From Epiperipatus broadwayi (taxonomy: Eukaryota; Onychophora; Udeonychophora; Euonychophora; Peripatidae): a stretch of DNA of 64,000 nt. The translations under genes and the position numbers were made by a program. Each line of letters starts with the position of its first letter. Position 1 is the stretch's first letter. Location of the stretch: NCBI GenBank assembly GCA_028023455.1, contig JAQFVV010006208.1, positions 3,514,963 through 3,578,962 of the forward strand, in the 5' to 3' direction. Positions 47,031 through 58,489 of the stretch are shown here, one piece after another. Under the pieces are notes generated by a model. The model saw only the letters and a program-made list of their open reading frames with translations. It was not told the origin of the DNA and searched no databases.

Positions 47031-48850
47031 CCTCCCCCTATTCTAGAATGTAATCGTTAAATCTCATTGGTGGTTTACATTTTCTAGGAGTCCGGGTAGT
47101 GCGAGGTGCTTCAATTTCACAACTTTGGCTTAGTTTGCCTTGAGCCAGGGGAGTCCGGACTTTCTTCATTCAAACTTTGTTCCATGAGAGAGTCTTCTGT
47201 CAATATTTTTTGGGGTAAAGACTCTTCTTTAGGTAAAAACTCCCATTGGTTATTAGTTTCCATTGAAGTTTTTTTCTCTTCCAATGGTGCAGTAATAAAT
47301 CTTCATAAATGATTTATGTGCCTTTTAATAGATGTGCTATTTTAAGCCTTATCATATGTATAACCTTTGATGCTATACCAGTAACAATACCCGATATCCA
47401 TTTTTTCTTAAGCATGTCACGTAACCATACTATTTCACCAATGTTAAATTTTGGGGGTTTTTTTTTTTGGTTATTTAGATTTTCAGAATTCAGTTTCATT
47501 ACTTTTGTTGGAGACATGACTTTAACCAAGATGAATATGACAAGTTTTTTTAAACAATGGGTCAGCAGATGATTTTCCATTTTTTGTATTAGATAAAAAA
47601 TGTTGGAAAAACATGATTTCTATTAATGTGTTATCCATTGTTGTAAAACTGTTTTTCTTTAAACTTGTCTTGAGAGTTTGTACTGCTTTTTCTGCCAAAC
47701 CGTTTGAAGCGGGGTAATAAGCGGGTGTTCGTATGTGTTGTATCCCTTTATTGGATAAAAATGTTTCAAATTCACAGTGAAACTGGTTCCATTATCTGAA
47801 ACTATAATATATGGGTATCAGTGAATGGAGAAAATCTCTCTTAATGCTTTAATGGTGCATTTAGTATTAACTGAAGATACAGTACAATATTCTATTCAAT
47901 TGCTAAAAGCATCCTAGCCACAAATGTAAATCCGTTTATGGGACCAGTGTGATCAATATGAACACATTTCCATGGTATATTCGACTCAGTCCAAGAATTA
48001 AGTGTTTTATTAGGTAGATCTGCCACTGTTTGACAATTTAAACATGTTTTTTACAATCTGTTCAATGTGTTGATCAATGTAAGCCATCCAAATCTAATTT
48101 AGGTTTTTAGTTGATTACATCCGGGATCCCTTTGAGCCCACCTTTCCACTGTAGTACTATTTAATTGCTCTCCCATTTTTATTACTTCAAGTAAATTTAC
48201 TTCCGTAAATCCACGTGGCTTATGCACACTTAAAGGTAAGTGTGAAAATACGTCGGCAGGTGCTATTTTTTTTCCAGGTTTATATAGCAGATTGCAGTCA
48301 TAAGCAGCTAAGATGTTGATCCAGCACATCATTCTTTGACTGGAAGAATGGGGGGGGGGTATTTCTGGATGGTCGGTAATATGTGTAGAGTATAAAACTC
48401 TGGCCATTCATGTACTGGTGAAATTTTTTATAGCGAAAACGACAGCAAGGGCCTCCTTGTCCAGCTGGCTATAATTGATTTCCACAGGTGATAAAGTACG
48501 AAATGCATATGCTATAGGTCACTCACGGCCTTTCTCTCCGGGAAATGGCAGCACCAGTACCATATTCTGAAGCGTTTGTGGTTACAATAACTTCTAGATC
48601 ACTTTGATAATAACAGTTTCAGAGGATAACAAGTCTTTTGCCTTTTCAAATGCAATCTGTTGCTCTTGTTTGCATTTCCAATGCTGTTTCTTATGTAATA
48701 TGTCATAGCGTGGACTTAATACATTTGCCTTGCCTTTAAGAAAAACTAAAAAAAAATTGAGCAGACCCAAAAAAGCCCGTAGATCCTTAACATTTTTCAG
48801 GACCAGGCATTCCTAATCGCAACTATTTTATAGGGAGATTAGTTTATTTT
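47030..48850 (-). mobile_element. Ty3/gypsy element remnant (RNase H to integrase)
   Basis: The minus strand holds the RNase H end and the connection (48099-48407: CNLLYKPGKKIAPADVFSHL, a variant of the usual A-D-x-L-S-R-L-P motif). A frame-shifted integrase core follows (47680-48060: SNGLAEKAV-like and GIQHI-like words), then an integrase tail with NIGEIVWLRDMLKKKWISGI (47314-47580). A purine tract (AGGGGGAGG, 47031-47040) next to TGTCCTG marks the start of the 3' LTR at 47030. The RT part breaks off near 48850. Confidence 0.7.
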
Positions 48851-49089
48851 TTTTTATCAATGTAGCACTAGATGAAATATATAATTTGTGATAACATTGA
48901 AGATTTGGTGTCACATGGAATTTGATGTAAAATTATAGCAAAAGTATGTAAATTAGTGAATATCTAGAGAGATTTATGAATCCCAAAGCATTTTTGAACA
49001 AAGGATTCTGAATCAAATAAGAAGAAAACACATAATAATCATATCAGTAATAGTTTACTATTCCACTCACATTTATGGAAATTATTATA

Positions 49090-49345
49090 TACAGAAGTGG
49101 AGTTGGGCTGGACATATTTCTAAAAGAGATGATAATATATGGGCAATTTAAATCTTAAACCGGATTCCAAGAGATTGTAAAAGACCCAGAAAGAGACCAC
49201 ATGTGAGATGGATGGATGAAATAAGAAAATGTGCAGGGGTATTGTGGAGAAGAGAAGCTATAGATCGGAGAAGATTGATTGAACTTGGAGAGACCTTCAT
49301 CTTGCAGTGGATTGATAATGGTTGACAATGATGATGATGATTATA
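49090..49345 (+). mobile_element. RTE LINE 3' end
   Basis: The plus strand encodes SWAGHISKRDDN, RPRKRPHVRWMDEIRKCAG and RRLIELGETFILQWIDNG with a stop, followed by a GAT/ATG microsatellite. This is the most complete 3' end of the family in the window and defines its C-terminus. Confidence 0.85.
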
Positions 49346-50834
49346 CTATAGTAAAGATGCACACTTGAATTCATAATGGTAATGAAACAAATTATTGAAA
49401 TATTCTTTATTGTATTAACCGGTGATTGATTCTTTTATATTTCTCTCTTTTTTTAAAATATTTATTTAGTTTTTTTTTTTTTTAAAGTTTTTAATGATTG
49501 TTTTTATTTATTTATACGTATGCTGAAACTTCATCACATCATCTCCATTACCCCCCCCCCCACATGTTTTTTCGGTCTTTTTTAGGTCATAAAACTGATC
49601 TAATATAAATAAAATCCTAAATTCAGTTATTTCTAGAAGTATCATTTTATCATGTTGACAAATCAGAGTGGATAGTTTAAAAAAAAAAAAATTAAATAAT
49701 ATATAATATTTTTTTGGTCTATGTTTTTTTCTAAAGTGAACATTTAGTAATCTTGCTATTGAGAATCACCCTTTGTCATGGTTGGTCATCAAATTTAATT
49801 CATGACGAACACTTTTCCAAGTATTTATATGCTTTATAGTTGCGTTACTTTGTTCAAAAAGTGGAACATGCAAATTTGTAAATTTGTGTAATGCCTCCTG
49901 TATTTGTATTTTAAAATTACTAAGAACTATAGACGCTGAGTTTGAATCATATGAATTTGACAGACTAAGCCGAAAACATGCTCAGCTAGATATTAAAACT
50001 TGAAACAAAATAATGTTTTCTTTATGAGCCAGTAAAATGCTTATGAAAGAATTACTCTACTTTTTATATTTTATTTTTGTTATTGTTACAGTATAGTATT
50101 TACTTATTGAATAAAAGAAGGAGCAGATGATAAATTTGGACTTTTTCTGAGCTTTTTTTTTTCCTTCAAAAATTCTTAAAGCACTTTTGAAGGTATTCAC
50201 CGAATAGCTATATTTCCTGTCATTGCATTATTTTTTTGTTTATAGTGTAGGTCTTGAATGGTTGTACTTTGAATTGAGATATAAAATTTGCATAAAACTA
50301 ATGTTAATAATCAAAAAAGCAAGTCATATATAATGTGACATTACTTTTATAAGCTTGTATTTACATGATTTTTTTTTTCTTTCAAAAAATAGTAAAAATT
50401 TTCTTTATATAAAATCTTGAATCATGATTTTAAAAATCTTTACATTTTTGTTTTTTTAGTTTTTTTATTTGCAAAATTAAAATCAAGATTATTCTGAATA
50501 AAAGTATAAAAGATTTACAATCTGCAAATATCTAATCATTATATTTAATATTATGTTGAAATCCAAATATAAAAAAAATATGATATTATAATTTCATATA
50601 TATTTACACACATATTTTGCAAATAATAGGTGTGGAATGTTTTGGATTATAAAATCAGATTTAATCATAAAGTTAACAATTATTTGACTTCACACTTATT
50701 TCATGTAATTATTTTTATCTATAACTTTTAATTTTTTTCCAGTAATATGGTTTTCCTTATATACATCATTTTGAATTTTAATATATGAATTTTTTACTAC
50801 AGTACAGGCTTTTTTATATCTGCACTCCAAAATG
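49346..50834. other. intron sequence, no gene seen
   Basis: AT-rich intron with many T runs and one C run (49551-49561). No repeat family of this window is recognisable. Confidence 0.6.
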
Positions 50835-51178
50835 TAATATATAGGGGGTTTGAACTCAGACTTTTACACGACCCTCAACTATCCACGCTATCTCATACTG
50901 TTGACACACTTGATCACATACATATCGAAAAGATAAATAATCACCAATATACATATTTCGTGCTAAACCAGCACTCATCAATTGGTCCAGATTATCATCT
51001 CCACACATATATACAATCAATGCTCAGCTTATATTAGGATAGCCAATCTTCATACTTTAATGGACAGGCTTCAATCCATTACACCCCACAACTCTTCAGC
51101 CATCCATTTTATTGAAAATCTGATGATGGAATGCTCAAAGCCCACATTGATGCCAGCCTTCTCATCCTACCCATGTGA
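50835..51178 (+). repeat. R2 monomer
   Basis: It is a single plus arm with GGGTTTGAACTCAGACTTTT, AAATAATCACCAATATACAT and TTTAATGGACAGGCTTCAAT, ending near CCTACCCATGTGAATT. It lies in the first coding intron of the SESTD1-like gene, 350 bases before the second coding exon. Confidence 0.8.
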
Positions 51179-51529
51179 ATTATAAATTTAGATTTGTTCA
51201 TAAAACTAATAGTTGTTTGACTGTATATTTATCTCATTGAATAATGATCATTAAGTTGTTCTTATCTATATTTTTCAATGTTATTTCAGTACTATCATTT
51301 TTATTCTCCATCCCGCTGAAAAATGATGTATTTAGATTTGATTATAGTCATAAATATTGTATGATACATTTGTAAATAGTTTTTCTATTAGGAAACAATC
51401 ATTTTACCTCTTGATAATAAACAGTGTTGTGCTTTTGTGTATCTTTTTTTTTTTTAATATTTTTTATTTAAACAACTTCCTCTTAAATTGCTTTGATGTT
51501 TAATCTACAGTTGTTTTTTTTTTTTTTAG

Positions 51530-51638
51530 GAGGACAAGATCATGAAAATTGTCCTATTGTAACATTCCCTGCCCATGGAGATGATTTTCCTCAACAAGAA
51601 ATTGTTGCTTGCGTATCTTATTTAAAAAATATTCTTGT
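51530..51638 (+). CDS. SESTD1: SESTD1-like gene, second coding exon
   Basis: A long T-rich tract ending in TTTTAG precedes the exon, and a GT/GTAAGC donor follows it. It enters in phase 1 and leaves in phase 2. With the single G from the previous exon it reads GGQDHENCPIVTFPAHGDDF and then about 17 more residues to VSYLKNIL-V. The SGG-x(5-6)-PI-x-TFP pattern is the early part of the CRAL-TRIO/Sec14-like domain as found in SESTD1, Trio and MCF2L, where it forms the lipid-binding fold. All 109 bases are open in the frame fixed by its neighbours. No in-frame stop or frameshift is seen, unlike every transposon reading frame around it. Confidence 0.8.
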
Positions 51639-52894
51639 GTAAGCATATATCTATTAAGTATTGTGTGTGTATCTAAAATTTTTGTTCACAGGTTTTCAGA
51701 GATAAAAATATTTGCATATGACTTTTGGATGGAAATCACCATGTATAGCAAGCGAGTGCAACACGGCGCCTGAAGTCTACTGGTAGCCTGCAGGGGCTCT
51801 GAAAGTAGACAGTGAAGCTGTTGGGAACATTGACACATTATAATGATAAATTCAGAGCTGACTTGAATATAAAAAATAATAAAAAAAGTAAATGGTCTTG
51901 TATTTTTTAATTAGCCATTCTCGGCTTCAACTTATGATAACGTGCGTACTTTGCGTTATTCGATAAAAAAAATAAAGATTTTATAATGATTTTTCTAAAT
52001 AGAACTTTTTTTCATTTTTGTTACTTTTATGGTTTAATATTTACTGAGAAATTTACAGTGGAGAATAATGGTTAATCAACAGATTCAAACATTATTCGTG
52101 ATGTCTCATCGTGGAGCTGACAAACTAAGCTTCTCTCATAATTTTTGCTAATGATTTTTTAAAAGTAAAAGTAATTATAATGTCTAAAAAAAAAAGAATT
52201 AACAAGTCATCTTTGCTCATAAATCTAGAGATTATCTTTATCGCACCATCTTTTTTCTGATGAATTAGACTTTTGATGATTGAACGATTGAACGTTATTA
52301 CTAGATTTTCAATCACCCCTAAGCATTTTTTTTTTTAGTTATTATTTTATAGGAAAATAATTGGAAAAAAATTATTTAAAATATTCCTTTTATATATTTT
52401 CTTGTCTAAATTTTAACAATTAAAAAAAGTCAAATAGTAAAAGTAAAAATTGCAATAAAATTTAGCCAATTAGATATATATGTGTGACTACAGTTATATA
52501 TGAAAACATGACCATTGCGGAGTAACGTTTAGAGCTATATACCAGATACACAGAGAAGTATAGTTGATAAAACTATTAAGAAATTTACCAATTACAGTTA
52601 ACATTTATTAATGTCATTCAAAACCAGTAAAGATATTTCAAATGATGGTTCTGCATCAGATAGCCGCTATTAGGAATTGGGTTCAAATTATGTCTTGTAC
52701 AGATAGCCATAATGTTCATGTATACCCTATAATTTTTCATAGATAAAAATACAACTTCTGCTGTCTTGTTATTCAAGTTGGGCTCTTTGTAGTTTCATAA
52801 TTTTCCAAAAAAAAACAAAAAAAAGGTGCTGTGTTACCCGCCTAGAAAAAAAGCATGATAATTTTATTTATTGACTAGAGTGCTGATTAGACAC
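51639..52894. other. intron sequence, no gene seen
   Basis: The second coding intron of the SESTD1-like gene begins here. There is a short GC-richer patch near 51750-51830 with no recognisable content. Confidence 0.55.
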
Positions 52895-53765
52895 AAACCA
52901 GAATTCAGAGATGTTTTCCTGAAGGTTTGTAATGGTGGTGTTCTAATTGTATTTTTATATTGGACTATTCCCATCACCTAATATGAGTATTGAATGTCTT
53001 TAGAAAAATTTAATTTTATTTAAACATTCCAAATACATTCAACTGTTAGTGACAGCACATTGAGCAGGTTAGTATATGCACAGCGTTTCGAGAGGTATTA
53101 TTTTCCCCTCTTTTTCAGGTGTTGCGGGTCTAATCAGTGAAAGTACTAGCATGGGATTCGAACCTGAACCCTTAGATTTTTGAGTATTGAATTTCAAGGT
53201 AATGCTCTAACCAATTGAGTCATCCTGCCAAAGGCAACAGTCAGTAGAAATTTCATATACTTATCTTTAAGGTTCCTCCTGATTTCTCCACTTTTTCCTA
53301 AGAGCAATGTTGATTAGTGGTTTCTGTACATTATGTAGAGTCACATTACCATTGTCATGTGAGTAGCTTCTTTAAATTTTCTTCTTTGTATCTTAAAAAA
53401 TGGAGAAATCAGCAGGAACCTCATAAATAATTATATGAAATTACTAAAGAGTGTTGCCTTTGGCAGGATGACTCAGTTGGTTAGAGCGTTATCTTGAAAT
53501 TCAATATTCAAGAATCTAAGGGTCCAGGTTCGAATCCCATACTAGTACTGTCCCTAGTCAGGCCAGCAACACCTGAAGAAGAGGGGAGAATAATACCTCT
53601 CGAAACGCTGTACATATACTAATTGTTTGATGTGCTATTATTTTCTAACAGTTGAATGTATTTGGAATATTTAAATTAAGTTAAATTTTTCTAAAGATAT
53701 TCAATACTCATATTTGATGATGGAGAGAGTCCAATATAAAAATACAACCAGAATTCAGAGAGACT
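52895..53765. mobile_element. Penelope-like element remnant: inverted pair of terminal repeats
   Basis: A minus-strand unit (52895-53235) and a plus-strand unit (53455-53765) form inverted arms. The 220 bases between them align with the end of the GIY-YIG coding region at 42170-42340 (words GTTTCTG/TACATTA and ATTTTCTTCTTT). Each arm has a tRNA-like head, then a CTGAAGA...GAAAC module, then a block ending TCCAATATAAAAATACAA. The arms differ by many substitutions, so this is an old insertion. The hAT transposase lies immediately to its right. Confidence 0.65.
53462..53540 (+). other. tRNA-like sequence in the Penelope terminal repeat
   Basis: An A-box TGACTCAGTTGG (53469-53480) and a perfect B-box GGTTCGAATCC (53527-53537) stand 46 bases apart, with GGTTAGAGCG after the A-box. 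The variable region is too long for a standard tRNA, and acceptor-stem pairing is poor. I read it as a tRNA-derived polymerase III promoter, not a functional tRNA. The inverted arm has the same boxes at 53211-53222 and 53154-53164. Confidence 0.7.
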
Positions 53766-53901
53766 GCTTTATTGTTTATTAACTGAAGTAGGTAATGTAC
53801 TCTACAAACTTCATCTCACTTATCTTTATTTAGGAGTATATTATCTGATATACCAGTTTCTGCAACATCTTTCTACATTTTTGCTTTGACTTTGTGATCC
53901 G

Positions 53902-54887
53902 ATGAGAAGAAACGATAATGATATGCCTAGTTTTATGGATTATCATTGTATTATACATCGGCATGCCTTGAGTATTGCCTTCAAAATTGTTATTAAAATA
54001 AGATCAAAAAGCTTGTTACATCGTCAATTCTGGGATTTGCTAAAGGAATGTGAGATTGAACGTAGTGAATTGTTATTACATATTGATGTAAGGTGGTTAA
54101 GTCGAACAAAATTTTTAATCAGATTCAGAGAATTTCTACCACAAATAAAATCATTTTTGGAAACTAAAGGCGATTCATATTCAGAACTGAATGACAAAGA
54201 ATGGTTTTTTGATATCACCCTTTTCTGTGATATTATAGAAAAACTAAATAACTTAAATGTAGAACTACAAGGAAAAGATAAAACAATAATAGTTATAATA
54301 AGTACTTTGAAGTCATGCAAGGAAAAAATAAGTATGTTTGTAATGCAACTGAAGCATTATGAATTAAAACATTTTAAAAATATGGCTGACAAGTTTAAAG
54401 ATAGAAAGAATCTAATCTACAACAAATATGTTGAAAATATAATATTCCTCAGAAAGGAATTTGAAGGAAGATTCGTGGAATTTGACAAACTTGAAGATAT
54501 CACTAGTTTTTTATCATCCATTTAATGTTAACATTGATATTGAAGATATCACTATGAAATTAAGTGAATTTATACATACAGATTTAGCGGGCCTGCAAGA
54601 AGAAATAATAAATCTTAACTATGATATACATTTAAAATCAATGGTTTCAAATGAGAGCTTCTGAACTTAATAAGCAAGGATAAATATCCAAATAATTGGA
54701 GAGTTGCTGCATATTTTAATGCATTTTTTGGGTCAACATATTTGTACGAATCAGCATTTTCCTTCATGAATGCGATAAAAACTAAACATAGGTCGCAGTT
54801 ATCGGATCTATATTTGGAATTGTGTTTAAGAATTAGTTTAAGTTCATTCGAGCCAAATTTTGACAAACTTGCGGAAACTATGCAATA
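53902..54887 (+). pseudogene. hAT transposase (GTF2IRD2/ZBED-like), C-terminal half
   Basis: The first 207 codons show YHCIIHRHALSIAFKIVIK, LLLHIDVRWLSRTKFLIRFR and EWFFDITLFCDIIEKLNNLN followed by VELQGKD. A frameshift near 54520 and a stop at 54661 separate this from the dimerisation region YFNAFFGSTYLYESAFSFMN ... KTKHRSQLSDLYLELCLRIS (to 54887). This order is that of hAT transposases of the type also domesticated as GTF2IRD2, FAM200 and SCAND3. The BED zinc finger and first catalytic residues are missing upstream. A hAT right end lies 570 bases downstream. Confidence 0.8.
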
Positions 54888-55329
54888 ACAAGTGTCATCA
54901 AAATAATAATAAAAATATTTTGTTTTATTTTGTAATTTTTTTTTGTTTGTAAAATTTGCATCTAATTTATTTTAATAAAATTCTAAAACAATAATTTCCT
55001 TTTTTTTCCTCTATATTTTCTTCAATTTTTTTTAAAATTTAGGACCAGCTCTAGAAAATAATTATTTATATGTAATTCAATAATTGTAATTTAATAAATA
55101 TTTTATAAAGTGACATGGACAAATTATAATACTAAAGAAAGCTGAGGTAATTTAATAGTAGTCATAGTAAAATATCTTTGACAGTTTGTATCTTATAGAA
55201 AAAAAAATTCTCAGTTTGTAAGTATCTTCTAAAAGTGTCGTCAATATTTGTGAATACCTAAAAAGCTCTCACGAAAAAAGAAACACTAATTCATAAGTAC
55301 ATTCTAAAAAACGAGGACTTCGATCTGTT

Positions 55330-55458
55330 ATTTTTTTTCGTTCGGCAAAAATGCTTTTCCCAATTTCCGGTTCGAAGCCCTGAAAAAAATGGAGTAACCC
55401 TCAGGTACTCTTTCGCCAAAAAAGTAGCCCCCGATGTCTAAAAATTTGGTCACTCCTG
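55330..55458. repeat. right terminal region of the hAT element
   Basis: Read inward from 55458 on the minus strand it begins CAGGAGTGACCAAATTTTTA and continues GACATCGGGGGCTACTTTTT. This is the usual hAT terminus (CAGGGGTGxCCAA...). The following 8 bases, ATGTATAG, would be one copy of the target duplication. The left end was not found. Confidence 0.65.
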
Positions 55459-55628
55459 ATGTATAGGATTGAAAATCAATACTACTTTCTGAAGTTAAAT
55501 CCTGTTTAAAGAGACATACATAATACTCAGATATAAATATACACAAACTAAACAGCAAAGATCTGATGTTTCAATGTGAATTTAAAGTACTTTCCTAAGA
55601 GTTTATTAAATTCCAAGAATGTGATGTT

Positions 55629-56110
55629 TTGTTTTATTATCAAAACATATTAGTAGAAAGCTGTGAGGGTGTTCCTGTTATTGTTGCTTTTTTTCAAATA
55701 TATATATTTGATCTTAGTTCGTATCTGTATGATATGTCAAATGTAGTTAATGGCAAAGTTATGTTAGCCTATAGAAAACCAGAATTAGTAAAAGTGAAAA
55801 GTATATTGATACCTCTTGAACAGAACAAAATATGGAAATCTCACTGATAGTCAAGCTGATGAAGTAAATACTCAATCAGATGACTGTACGACTGAAGTGG
55901 AAGAGGATGTTTTATCATAAAGTCTGTCAGATCAAGCTGCCATAATTGCTGATCATGATGCAGAGACCTGTATCTCTATCTAGATGTGTGAGAAATTGCA
56001 GAGACCTGTACCTCTAGATATGTGAGAAATTGCAGAAGGCCTGACAGATTGAATGTCTATTTTCTAGAGTCGGGAGAGGTGTGGATTGTCTTTGTGCATA
56101 TATATATATA
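55629..56110 (+). pseudogene. possible 3' end of a retroelement pol
   Basis: A 72-codon frame with VMLAYRKPELVKVKSILIPL is followed, after frame changes, by an acidic stretch (QADEVNTQSDD) and a basic VRNCRRPDRLNVYF segment and a purine-rich GAGTCGGGAGAGGTG. The acidic tail then R-R-P-D-R-L pattern is typical of gypsy pol ends. I cannot assign the first part. Confidence 0.3.
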
Positions 56111-56114
56111 CATA

Positions 56115-57197
56115 TATTATTGTAAATAAAGTTTATGGGAAAATTGTGATTGCATACAGACAATACATTATTATTATTACCTCGCTTGAAAGTCACACTA
56201 GAAAAATTAGCATGCAGATTAATAAAGTGAATAATCAATGTTGATAGACTGCATATTGAACAAGAATGAAACGCTAGCAAAAAAGAATCATGGGCTAAGC
56301 CAGAGACATGCATATAGATTTTAAATGCAGATAAGTAAAAATAGTCAGCCTAAGTTATCATCTGAGAAATTATCTTATTGTGTTTGTATAATACGAGTAA
56401 ATGGAAGCTCAAAGGTGTACGGACTATATATATTGGCGATGTTTTAAGATTAATCTATCTCTCGCATCACTTTTCCAAAAGTTAAAGAACTCCACTATTA
56501 TTTTCATTTATTATTATTTTCATTATTTTAATTAAGTAAATAAACTTATTATCAATTTTAAAGTTTGTTTTAGTGTTATTTTATTTAATTTTGATGCTTA
56601 TCTGGCTGGGTTTAATTTGAGATGCTCTCGAATACACAGCAGAACTTTTGTTATTTCTGTTGTTCAAATTCTTATACAATCTTATCTGCTGCTTTAATGA
56701 ATATATATAAAATTTGTTACACTATTTCTTTTAAAAACAATTTTAATTTACATGAATTATATAATTTTAGCAACAGTTTACCTTGCATTTTAACTATATT
56801 TTATCATCTGTATTTAGAGTTATATATTGTTAATTAGTTATCTGAAAAAAATAAGAATAAAATAAAAATATATTAAGTTTTTTAAAATACCATATTGAAT
56901 ATATTAATAAATAGTGTACCACTACTATATAATAATACTTTTCTTAAACACATTAAAAATACCCCCCCCCCCCCTTATATATTTAATTCCAATAGTGACG
57001 CTTTTTTGTTATATAGTTTTATTTTTAATAACATATTGTAAACTTTTTTTTTTTATGTATTTATAGTTTAAATTTAAATATTCTATTGCAAATAAATTGA
57101 TTTTAATGTTTTATAATTACTAATTTTTTTATGTATATATGACGAATTCCTTTATATTCAAAGTTTTATTTTAATATTTTTATTTATCCTTTTATAG
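56115..57197. other. intron sequence, no gene seen
   Basis: Low-complexity AT sequence with a C run at 56962-56974. It leads directly into the third coding exon. Confidence 0.6.
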
Positions 57198-57288
57198 TGG
57201 AGAATGCGACTCTAAAACAATTACCGTTATTATTGATACTCGATATGATTCTTGGAAACAGTTAAAACTTTTGCTGAAAATAATTCAG
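57198..57288 (+). CDS. SESTD1: SESTD1-like gene, third coding exon
   Basis: The exon sits between a CCTTTTATAG acceptor and a CAG/GTTAAT donor. The first T completes a Val codon with the preceding exon. The remaining 90 bases read GECDSKTITVIIDTRYDSWK followed by QLKLLLKIIQ. The TVIxDxRxxxWxxxKxLLxxIQ pattern is the core beta strand and helix of the Sec14-like domain and matches SESTD1 and Trio well. The exon ends in phase 0. The next expected segment (the part containing a VKPDEFW-like motif) was searched for by eye to the right edge and not found, so the gene continues beyond this window. Confidence 0.8.
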
Positions 57289-57944
57289 GTTAATATATAT
57301 TTTAAATAGTATTATGCAAATATTTAATAACACATGTATGTCTTAAAAATAATATAAAATGATCCCTTTTTTTTTAGATCTTAAAATTGCTGATGATATT
57401 TTTAGATAAGGAAGAATTAATTCAGATAATTTCATTCCTCATGAGAGATCCTCATGAGAGATCATTCATGAATTTGCTTATGGGATTACGGTCTATTAAT
57501 AGCGATTTAATCCTGATCCCAACTTCCTTATTTCTGACATGGCTCAAGCATGTAAAATTGCAAGAATGCTGTGTCATAGATAACGCTGCATGAATGTAGC
57601 GTAATCTGTCTGCTTTAGAACTGTATTGTATAAGTATGATTATTTTCAAAATATTCGGTTCCTTTTTAATTTGTTTATATTGTTTATATTTTTATATTGT
57701 TTATATGTTGCTCTTTTTTTTTTTTTTTTAATGGCAATCCTTATTTATGTTTTTTTTTTTTTACTTTTGACAGCTTGGAATGTTCAGATCTATAATATAA
57801 AGTACCTGTATATTCTATTAGTTTTATTGTTTATTATACACCTATATGCATAAATATCTATATTCACTTACGTTTGGAATTGTTGGTGAAATTCTGATTT
57901 TGATGTTCTCACTATTTTGATTTGTTTATTTAATCATAGGGTAA
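57289..57944. other. intron sequence, no next exon found
   Basis: A 68-codon frame at 57387 follows a T-rich tract ending in AG, but its translation does not resemble the next segment expected in SESTD1. It is left uncalled. Confidence 0.55.
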
Positions 57945-58345
57945 TTACTTTAAAGAAATGCTTTAACCTTTATCGTATGTGCCTTGAACGTTTATATTAG
58001 TCAAACGAGAGGGACCTCTCAAACTTCAACACATGATAGCGACTTTATAAAGATAAGAACAGCGTCTTATCTTTAACTTATTTACCACTTATATAGGCCA
58101 ATCTGAAGCATCTTGATATGAGAGTGTGAAACTGTTAATCTCTTCATTTTTTAAGGCCACTATTTCCTTCAAACATTAACTCTCGCAAAATCTTGTGATT
58201 TACAGCGAGTCAATATTACGATCTTTATTATGGAAACGTATAAACTAATGTAAAGTTGTGATTATTTATTAAGTGCATAAGAAGTACGTTAATATGCTTA
58301 AGCCACATATGATAAAGGTTAAAGCCTTTCTTTAAAGTATTTACA
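57945..58345. repeat. R7 inverted-repeat element
   Basis: Left end TACTTTAAAGAAATGCTTTA and CCTTTATCGTATGTG is complemented by CACATATGATAAAGG and TTAAAGCCTTTCTTTAAAGTA at 58305-58340. The interior (about 300 bases) has no coding capacity or similarity to the other families seen here. Confidence 0.75.
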
Positions 58346-58489
58346 TACTGCCTATGTGCTTAATACACAGGCACAACATTAATCATAGAATGTATGTTTA
58401 ATATCCCTGAAGATGACTTGCATATAAGGGATCAAAATAAAAATTTTCAACGAAATAATAGTGCAAAAAGTGTAAATTAAGAAATATAA

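Noticed and set aside
53462-53540. Functional tRNA gene
   Set aside because: A- and B-boxes are good, but acceptor-stem pairing is poor, the variable region is too long, and the sequence recurs as part of a Penelope-like terminal repeat.
57387-57593. Fourth exon of the SESTD1-like gene
   Set aside because: A T-rich acceptor precedes it, but the translation does not resemble the expected VKPDEFW region and no matching donor is evident.
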